From positions 1 to 64,000 of the forward strand of contig JALFCW010000082.1 in the NCBI GenBank assembly GCA_022771625.1: a stretch of DNA of 64,000 nucleotides, written 5' to 3'. Source of the stretch: Prevotella sp. (lineage in GTDB: Bacteria; Bacteroidota; Bacteroidia; Bacteroidales; Bacteroidaceae). The translations under genes and the position numbers were made by a program. Shown here piece by piece: positions 57,512-64,000 of this stretch; positions within the stretch are counted from its first letter, which is position 1, and the number at the start of each line of letters is the position of its first letter. The notes beneath the pieces are model-generated. The model ran no database searches and had not been told where the DNA came from. It was given only the letters and a program-made list of their open reading frames with translations.

Positions 57512-58162
57512 ATGAAGAAAAGATCATTCATATTACTGATGGCAGCTGCCTTCTGCGGTATTGCCAACGCCCAAAACGAATGGGAGGAGATGGACAGGCA
57601 ACAGGAGGTGGAAGAGGCTGTAGTGAAGGTGAATCCCGACGAGAAATATCTCGCTGGAGCCGTTCCTATGGTTGACGGACGTGTCACATTCTCTACAGTA
57701 ATCGAGGCTCCTGGCAAGAGTGCGTCGCAGATATATTCCATAGTGAAGAATTATATGGACCGACTTACACGTCAGCCCAACCAACTGGAGCATAGCGTGT
57801 TGGCATTAGCCGACTCATCCAAGAATTTTGTTTGCGGAAATTATCAGGAGTGGCTTGTATTCAAGAACAATGCCCTCGTGCTCGACCGCACCCGATTCTA
57901 CTACACACTCATGGCACAATGCAATGACGGAAGCCTTGAGGTGAAGATGACACGCATATACTATCTCTATGAGGAGGAGCGCGACCCGCAGACCTATAAG
58001 GCAGAGGAATGGATTGACGACAAGAATGCGCTCAACAAGAAGCAGACCAAACTGCTAAGAGGCAGTGCCAAGTTCCGCCGCAAAACCGTTGACCGCAAGG
58101 ACTATCTTTTTGGCAAGTTTGATGAATTGCTTAATGGCAAAAAACAAGGAAAGGAGGAATAA
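57512..58162 (+). CDS. DUF4468 domain-containing secreted protein
   Basis: Signal MKKRSFILLMAAAFCGIANAQ; GRVTFSTVIEAPGKSASQIYSIVKNYMDRL. Confidence 0.8.
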   Translation: MKKRSFILLMAAAFCGIANAQNEWEEMDRQQEVEEAVVKVNPDEKYLAGAVPMVDGRVTFSTVIEAPGKSASQIYSIVKNYMDRLTRQPNQLEHSVLALADSSKNFVCGNYQEWLVFKNNALVLDRTRFYYTLMAQCNDGSLEVKMTRIYYLYEEERDPQTYKAEEWIDDKNALNKKQTKLLRGSAKFRRKTVDRKDYLFGKFDELLNGKKQGKEE

Positions 58163-58164
58163 GC

Positions 58165-58413
58165 ATGACACAGGAAGAGCTTGATGCCATCTGGAAGCGT
58201 CCTGAACGCCAGCACCGCCGTCCGGACAACAAAATGTTTATGGTGAGGAATGTGCTCAACATCGTATTTATGTTGTCGGTGGTGGGTGCCATCGCCCTAT
58301 ATATGACTACTCCTGCCACCCTGCTCTTCGGCTATCCGTTGTGGGGACTGGTTGTGGGATTGGCGATAATTATTAAGACCATAGAGGTTTCACTCAGAAT
58401 AATCTTTAGATGA
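58165..58413 (+). CDS. Small membrane protein
   Basis: 82 aa with two hydrophobic segments, between DUF4468 and porin genes with 2-bp gap and 4-bp overlap. Confidence 0.7.
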   Translation: MTQEELDAIWKRPERQHRRPDNKMFMVRNVLNIVFMLSVVGAIALYMTTPATLLFGYPLWGLVVGLAIIIKTIEVSLRIIFR

Positions 58414-60671
58414 ACAGGATAATACTCATATTATGTCTTGCCCTCACGTCCTTGTGTGCCGAAGCCCAGACACTCCGACAGATGAATGACAACGGAAGCT
58501 TCAACGGCATGGATGCTGATGGCAATACCACAAACAAGAATTTCAATAAGCATAACAACGACACTACACGCAACAAGGAAATCCCCAAGGGATTGAGAGT
58601 GTGGAAGATAGACCGTAGGTTTGGCGACGTCATTCCGTCGCTCCCCGACACTATGCCCCATCTCTTCATGAACACCATCTTCAATACTGGCAAATATGGG
58701 GAATATAACACCACTGGCAACAACTACACTCCGCGACTCTCGCGTATTGCCGTTGACCAACCGTTGACGAGCCAGTTTATGTTTGTCCAACCGTATTCGC
58801 ATGTGATGAAGCAACCCGACGAACTCCTGTTTACCAACACCCTTTCGCCGATTACTAATATCACTTACGACAACTGCGGAGACAAACTCAATGGCGAGGA
58901 CCATATCGACGTCATGTTTGCCACCAATGCCAACAAGCGCTTGGGATTCGGATTCGACCTCAACTACGCCTATGCCCGTGGATATTATGCTAATCAGAGC
59001 ACCTCGCATTTCGGTTCTACGCTCTTCGGTTCCTATGATGGCGACCGATACAAGATGCATGCCATGTTCTCGGTGTATCACCAGAAGGTGGCTGAGAATG
59101 GCGGTATCACCGACGACAACTATATCACAAATCCCGAGACCTTCGACGACCAGTTTATCGAGAGCGAGATACCCACAGTGCTTGAGCGCAACTGGAACCG
59201 CAACGACAATATCCATCTTTTCCTCTCTCATCGCTATAGCTTCGGATTCTATCGCAAGGTGCGCATGACCGACGAGGAGATCAAGGCTCGACGATTTGCC
59301 GCCGAGGCGAAGAAAGATATGGCGGAGCGCAAGAAGGAAGAGGAAAAGAAACGCAAGGAGGAAGAGAATGTCAAGGAAGAGAACTTGGTGTTCTCCGACG
59401 AAAACAAGGATGAATTATTGTCAGACAGTATAAACACTGCCCTTGCCGACACGCTCAAGAAGGAGTATGTGCCAGTGACAAGCATCATCCACACCCTCGA
59501 CCTCAACAACTACGGACGTATCTATCAGGCATACGCCACTCCGCTGGATTATTATGCCAATACATACTACAACCTCAATGCCGACAATGCATATAGTGGC
59601 GACTCTATCTTCGATCGCACAAGGCATTTCTCGATGAAGAACACCGTGGCGCTTGCCATGCTTGAGGGATTCAACAAATGGGCAAAGGCAGGACTCAAAC
59701 TGTTTGCCACCTACGAACTGCGCAACTTCCAGATGCCTGACATCATCAAGGAGGGCGATGTGGAGCACACGGTGATGGGCAAATGGAATGAGCATAACAT
59801 AAGTGTGGGAGGACAGCTCATCAAGACACAAGGCAAGACCCTCCACTATAACCTTGCCGCCGAGACATGGCTTGTGGGTGAGGATGCGGGACAGATAAAG
59901 GTGGATTTCTCCACCGACCTCAACTTCCCTCTCTTTGGCGACACTGTCAGTCTTGGAGCCAAGGCATATTTCTATCGCCTCAATCCCACGTTCTATCAGC
60001 GTCATTATCATTCCAAGCATATTTGGTGGGACAATAGTTTGAGTAAGGAGACACGCACTCGCATAGAGGGACTCTTCACCTATCGCAAGACCAACACCCG
60101 ATTGCGTGTGGCTATCGAGGAGATACAGAACTACACATATTTTGGTATGTCGTATGATGCCACCACTGATGCTCGCACCAATTTGTCGGCTGCGGTATAT
60201 CAGTCGGGCAAGAACATCAACCTGCTTACTGCCCAGGTGATGCAGGATTTCCGTCTTGGTCCGCTTAATTGGGAGAATGTGTTCACGTTCCAGAGTTCGA
60301 GCGAGGAGGATGTGTTGCCGGTGCCCACTGTGAATGTCTTCACCAACTTATATCTTAAGTTTAAGATTGCCAAGGTGTTGGCAGTGGAATTTGGTGCCGA
60401 CGGATATTGGTTCTCCAAGTACTACGCCCCCGACTATTGTCCACAACTGAGTCAATTCGCTATCCAGAAGACTTCAGATTCTCGTGTGAAGATTGGCGGT
60501 TATCCCTTTGTGGATGTGTATGCCAACATGCATCTCAAGCACACTCGATTCTTCATCATGATGAGTCACGTCAACGGTGGCAGTGGCAGCATGCAGTATT
60601 TCCTTGCGCCCCATTATCCCTCCAATGGCCGTGTTCTCCGCTTCGGTCTTTCGTGGAACTTCTTTAATTAA
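58410..60671 (+). CDS. Putative porin (Bacteroidales outer-membrane protein)
   Basis: Signal peptide, Asn/Tyr/Gly-rich beta-strand pattern, C-terminal VLRFGLSWNFFN. Confidence 0.82.
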   Translation: MNRIILILCLALTSLCAEAQTLRQMNDNGSFNGMDADGNTTNKNFNKHNNDTTRNKEIPKGLRVWKIDRRFGDVIPSLPDTMPHLFMNTIFNTGKYGEYNTTGNNYTPRLSRIAVDQPLTSQFMFVQPYSHVMKQPDELLFTNTLSPITNITYDNCGDKLNGEDHIDVMFATNANKRLGFGFDLNYAYARGYYANQSTSHFGSTLFGSYDGDRYKMHAMFSVYHQKVAENGGITDDNYITNPETFDDQFIESEIPTVLERNWNRNDNIHLFLSHRYSFGFYRKVRMTDEEIKARRFAAEAKKDMAERKKEEEKKRKEEENVKEENLVFSDENKDELLSDSINTALADTLKKEYVPVTSIIHTLDLNNYGRIYQAYATPLDYYANTYYNLNADNAYSGDSIFDRTRHFSMKNTVALAMLEGFNKWAKAGLKLFATYELRNFQMPDIIKEGDVEHTVMGKWNEHNISVGGQLIKTQGKTLHYNLAAETWLVGEDAGQIKVDFSTDLNFPLFGDTVSLGAKAYFYRLNPTFYQRHYHSKHIWWDNSLSKETRTRIEGLFTYRKTNTRLRVAIEEIQNYTYFGMSYDATTDARTNLSAAVYQSGKNINLLTAQVMQDFRLGPLNWENVFTFQSSSEEDVLPVPTVNVFTNLYLKFKIAKVLAVEFGADGYWFSKYYAPDYCPQLSQFAIQKTSDSRVKIGGYPFVDVYANMHLKHTRFFIMMSHVNGGSGSMQYFLAPHYPSNGRVLRFGLSWNFFN

Positions 60672-60722
60672 ATGAAGAATTTTTAGGCACGGATGGACAC
60701 GGCTCAAAAAATGAAAAATTGA

Positions 60723-61118
60723 ATTATTGATGATAATAATCTGTGATAATCAAAATATCTTTGATATTTAAAAATCTGTGTTAATCTGTGCTAATCTGTG
60801 GACAAAATAAACTCTGTGGACAATATTCAGACCACAGATAGTTTTTTCAGACCACAGATTAGCACAGATTAGCACAGATTAAGAGCCAAAGGCTCTGATT
60901 GGGATGATTATTGATTAATGATTATTGATGATAATAATCTGTGATAATCAAAATATCTTTGATATTTAAAAATCTGTGTTAATCTGTGCTAATCTGTGGA
61001 CAAAATAAACTCTGTGGACAATATTCAGACCACAGATAGGTTTTTAAGACCACAGATTAGCACAGATTAGCACAGATTAAGAGCCAAAGGCTCTGATTGG
61101 GATGATTATTGATTAATG
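60723..61118. repeat. 198-bp unit in direct tandem (2 copies), each a large hairpin of TAATCTGTG/CACAGATTA repeats
   Basis: Copies 60723-60920 and 60921-61118 nearly identical; inverted relatives near 56490-56620. Confidence 0.92.
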
Positions 61119-61769
61119 ATGATTAATGATATTAGGAATTAGGAATTCCTCATTAAAAATCCTCTCAAACACCTCCTTCAACCTCTGTGGATTAGCAATA
61201 ATCTCCCTCACGAGGTTGAGATTCCTTTCGTTGTCCGAGCCCTGCACCCACAACTTGATATATCCGTTCACCGAATACTTGTTCTCCATGTGTTCCTGGA
61301 ATCTCTTCCACTGCTCCTCAGCCGAATACTCAGGATAATTGCTGAGCCCAAACTGCACAGCACGCCTGAACACCGTGTCAGGCTCCAGGTCGCGGTCAGC
61401 CTCAGCCACAATCTTTCCATATATGCTCCGAGGAGCACGAGATGCCGAGGCACGATGATCCTCCACCGCCTCCTTCATAATCTTCAGTTGGTCGGCAGTA
61501 AACCATTTCTTCAGTCGGGCATCGGTAAACAATATCCTTCCACCCTCAATATGATGAACAGCCCTCGCTCCCGCCATACCGAGGTCGTGATAGGCGGCAA
61601 TCACATACACCATATTCAGGTCGGCGCCCACCTTCACAGCCAGGTCCATGGCACGACGTATCACTCTCACCACATGTTCCATGTTGTGAGCCTTGTCGAA
61701 TTGTGCATACCGTGGCAGAATCTTACTTTCCACAAACTCCACCAAGTCGAGGCTAGCTGTCCTATTCAT
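61113..61769 (-). CDS. HD domain-containing protein
   Basis: KAHNMEHVVRVIRRAMDLAVKVGADLNMVYVIAAYHDLGM, EDHRASASRAPRSIYGKIVAEADRD. Confidence 0.9.
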   Translation of the reverse strand: MNRTASLDLVEFVESKILPRYAQFDKAHNMEHVVRVIRRAMDLAVKVGADLNMVYVIAAYHDLGMAGARAVHHIEGGRILFTDARLKKWFTADQLKIMKEAVEDHRASASRAPRSIYGKIVAEADRDLEPDTVFRRAVQFGLSNYPEYSAEEQWKRFQEHMENKYSVNGYIKLWVQGSDNERNLNLVREIIANPQRLKEVFERIFNEEFLIPNIINHH

Positions 61770-61779
61770 ATATTCACCT

Positions 61780-61938
61780 TTATTTAATATATAGATAGTA
61801 GGTGGCTACGAGGATTATCACAAGGATGATGGTGACAACAGTCTTTATCATACAACTCGCCACCTTCTTTATCACCAGAAAGGCAATAATCAGCAGGATA
61901 AGTCCCGCAACATAATATCCGAAATTTGTCATCATCAT
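61780..61938 (-). CDS. Small two-segment membrane protein (52 aa), absent from the ORF track
   Basis: MMMTNFGYYVAGLILLIIAFLVIKKVASCMIKTVVTIILVIILVATYYLYIK*. Confidence 0.65.
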   Translation of the reverse strand: MMMTNFGYYVAGLILLIIAFLVIKKVASCMIKTVVTIILVIILVATYYLYIK

Positions 61939-62838
61939 TTATTTAAATAAATGTCTGAATCCCGCAGGTATTGGAGTTTCAAATTCCATACGCTCGTGAG
62001 TGACGGGATGAGTGAAACAAAGCATATAGGCATGCAGGCAAAGACGGTGCAGCGGGTCGTCGCCATTACCATATTTTATGTCTCCGCACACCGGATGGCC
62101 CATATCTGCTGAATGAACCCTTATCTGGTTTTTCCTTCCCGTTTCGAGTCGGTATTCCACGAGCGAGTGCTCAGTGGTGCGGTCGAGCACATGGAAATGC
62201 GTTATGGCATATTTTCCGCCGTTATCCACGGGCGATGAGTAAGTGATATACGCCTTGTTGTCCTTTAGCCAGTTAGCTATCGTGCCGCCTTCCTCCATCA
62301 CTTCGCCGCTCACCACAGCCACATATCTGCGGTCATATACGATGTCGTGCCAGTTGTGCTCCAGTATCTGTTCTGTTTCGATGTCCTTGGCATATATCAT
62401 GAGTCCGCTGGTGTCGCGGTCGAGTCGGTGCACCACATGCGCCCTGCAGTTCTGTCGGCTCTTGTGGAAATAGTCGTCGAGCACCGACTTCACATTGAGC
62501 GACGAGTGGCCGGCAGCCATCGACAATATACCGATATTCTTCTCCACAACGATTATCCATCGGTCCTCATAGGCTATCTTCACATATTTGCTCTTGAAGG
62601 CGCTTTGATTGCGCTTCGTCTTGCTCACTGCCACCTTCATTCCAGGCTTCAAGGGGAAGTCAAACTGAGTGACGCATTTTCCGTCCACCTTTATTCCTCG
62701 TCCTTGCAGTGTAGCTTTCACCTTCGAGCGGCTCTCCTTCACGTTTTCGAGCAGCCATTCCAGCAGGGGCCTTTCTTCGTTTACGGTCAGATGCGCCCAT
62801 TCGCCCTGTCCGTTGTTATATCCATGTCTGTATCCCAT
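61939..62838 (-). CDS. RluA family pseudouridine synthase with S4 domain
   Basis: HVVHRLDRDTSGLMIYAKD, GRKNQIRVHSADMGHPVCGDIKYG. Confidence 0.95.
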   Translation of the reverse strand: MGYRHGYNNGQGEWAHLTVNEERPLLEWLLENVKESRSKVKATLQGRGIKVDGKCVTQFDFPLKPGMKVAVSKTKRNQSAFKSKYVKIAYEDRWIIVVEKNIGILSMAAGHSSLNVKSVLDDYFHKSRQNCRAHVVHRLDRDTSGLMIYAKDIETEQILEHNWHDIVYDRRYVAVVSGEVMEEGGTIANWLKDNKAYITYSSPVDNGGKYAITHFHVLDRTTEHSLVEYRLETGRKNQIRVHSADMGHPVCGDIKYGNGDDPLHRLCLHAYMLCFTHPVTHERMEFETPIPAGFRHLFK

Positions 62839-62859
62839 AAAATTATCTTAATTATTTTT

Positions 62860-63771
62860 CTATGATAGTAATATGCCAATAGTCACCATCGCTCCGTAGA
62901 TGAATATGTTTCTCGCCGTCTCACCGAGACAGATGTTGAGTGCCTTGCCGCGGCTGATACGCTTAATCCTAAGATATGTGTAATTATGGAAGACGAGATA
63001 TACTATCGGCAATACCGTAGCCAGAAAATATCCGTGAGTTAAATATGCTATTCCCATTACGCATGCTCCCCATCCGATGGCAAGGTAGAGTTGCAGCGAT
63101 GCTTTCTCGCCAATCTTTACCACCAGCGTTGTCTTGCCCACGTCCTTGTCGGTGTCGCGGTCGCGGAAGTTGTTCACTATCAGCAGAGTATCCACCACCA
63201 TTCCGCATGCCAGCGACATCAGAAAGATAAATGTATTACATGTGTGCAATTGTATATAATAAGTTATGCAAACGGGAATTATTCCGAAGAATACTACCAC
63301 GAGCACATCCCCCAGTCCTATGTACGATAGATGGGTGGTATATAGAAAGCAAAACGCCACGCATAGTATTCCGATGAGCAACATTTCCATTCCGCCGTAT
63401 AGGATGAGCGGCAGTCCTATTATGCAGGCCAGGCAAGTGGTTAAGGCGATGGCATGCTTCATTCTGTCAACGCTCACCCATCCTTGTGCGCATGCCCTGC
63501 GAGGTCCCAATCGAGTGGCAGCGTCGTCAGTGCCCTTGGCATAGTCGAAGAAATCATTTATGAAATTTGCGTCGATCTGCATCACCCATGCAAACAAGAG
63601 ACAGTTTATTGCCGCCACCCAATTGAATGGGTTGCCTTCATATCCTGTGGAATCCTTAAAGGCAAGGGCGAGACCGATCATCACTGGCACTGCTGCACCG
63701 CTAAGAGTCTTCGGTCGTGCTGCCAATATCCATGCCTTCATGGAGTCTTTCATTATCTCATTTGATTTCAT
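62860..63771 (-). CDS. menA: 1,4-dihydroxy-2-naphthoate polyprenyltransferase (UbiA family)
   Basis: WILAARPKTLSGAAVPVMIGLALA, DANFINDFFDYAKGTDD, NNFRDRDTDKDVGKTTLVV. Confidence 0.93.
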   Translation of the reverse strand: MKSNEIMKDSMKAWILAARPKTLSGAAVPVMIGLALAFKDSTGYEGNPFNWVAAINCLLFAWVMQIDANFINDFFDYAKGTDDAATRLGPRRACAQGWVSVDRMKHAIALTTCLACIIGLPLILYGGMEMLLIGILCVAFCFLYTTHLSYIGLGDVLVVVFFGIIPVCITYYIQLHTCNTFIFLMSLACGMVVDTLLIVNNFRDRDTDKDVGKTTLVVKIGEKASLQLYLAIGWGACVMGIAYLTHGYFLATVLPIVYLVFHNYTYLRIKRISRGKALNICLGETARNIFIYGAMVTIGILLS

Positions 63772-63820
63772 TTTTCTCTTTTCGTATTATTTATTATCGT
63801 TGAACATTTTAACAATGTTG

Positions 63821-64000
63821 TCAAATGCCTCGGATATCTTCAATGATACAAATCACTGTCTTGGCAATCTTAACGTCATTTGGTGATTTCCCATGAGATA
63901 TATTGGTAAGATTAAACCAGTAGGACGTGTAATCAAAATTATCCTCTTCGTCAAAAGAAACAGAGTACTCTATTCCTTTGTCTGTTTTGAATAGATATTC
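63821..64000 (-). CDS. Partial DUF6934-like protein, extends beyond the window
   Basis: EYLFKTDKGIEYSVSFDEEDNFDYTSYWFNLTNISHGKSPNDVKIAKTVICIIEDIRGI*; possibly frameshifted near the end. Confidence 0.45.
   Translation of the reverse strand, partial: EYLFKTDKGIEYSVSFDEEDNFDYTSYWFNLTNISHGKSPNDVKIAKTVICIIEDIRGI

Noticed and set aside
1-64000. rRNA, tRNA or tmRNA genes
   Set aside because: None recognised by eye; cannot exclude small RNAs without a covariance search.

Overview
Bacteroidales chromosome segment (Prevotella-like is an inference from gene content and promoter style), about 64 kb. No tools were run. Family names come from reading the supplied translations and recognising motifs. Main parts: (1) 0-5 kb, minus strand: a BT4734/VapE-type primase, DUF4248, HU-like protein, unlisted 37-aa smalltalk-type ORF and N-acetylmuramoyl-L-alanine amidase, with a 6 x 24-bp palindromic tandem repeat upstream of the HU gene. 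(2) 5-14 kb, plus strand: an apparently decaying surface-polysaccharide locus with a leader ORF split by an in-frame TGA, a sugar transferase, a Panacea-type toxin-antitoxin pair, a DUF354 protein, a wecB-like remnant, Wza, an FAD/Fe-S oxidase and a WlbA/WbpB-like dehydrogenase. (3) 14-38 kb: mostly chromosomal genes, with an unusual YqaA-ZnuA fusion and an ATP-grasp+HAD fusion next to inositol-3-phosphate synthase. (4) 38-52 kb: an accessory island with a second primase/helicase-HU-smalltalk module bracketing a five-gene TcmP/three-Cys operon, an EcoRI-family restriction-modification pair and two more DNA methyltransferases. (5) 52-64 kb: outer-membrane/PCMD proteins, kdsB, a porin, RluA and MenA. 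The window also carries many short-period intergenic repeats. Some abut or create stop codons, and some lie inside queG and the VapE-type gene. It also contains two copies, in opposite orientation, of a cloverleaf-like multi-hairpin element. Best candidate for an undescribed system: the TcmP operon at 41.7-46.1 kb within its module. Most interesting non-coding signal: the short-period repeats and the cloverleaf elements.
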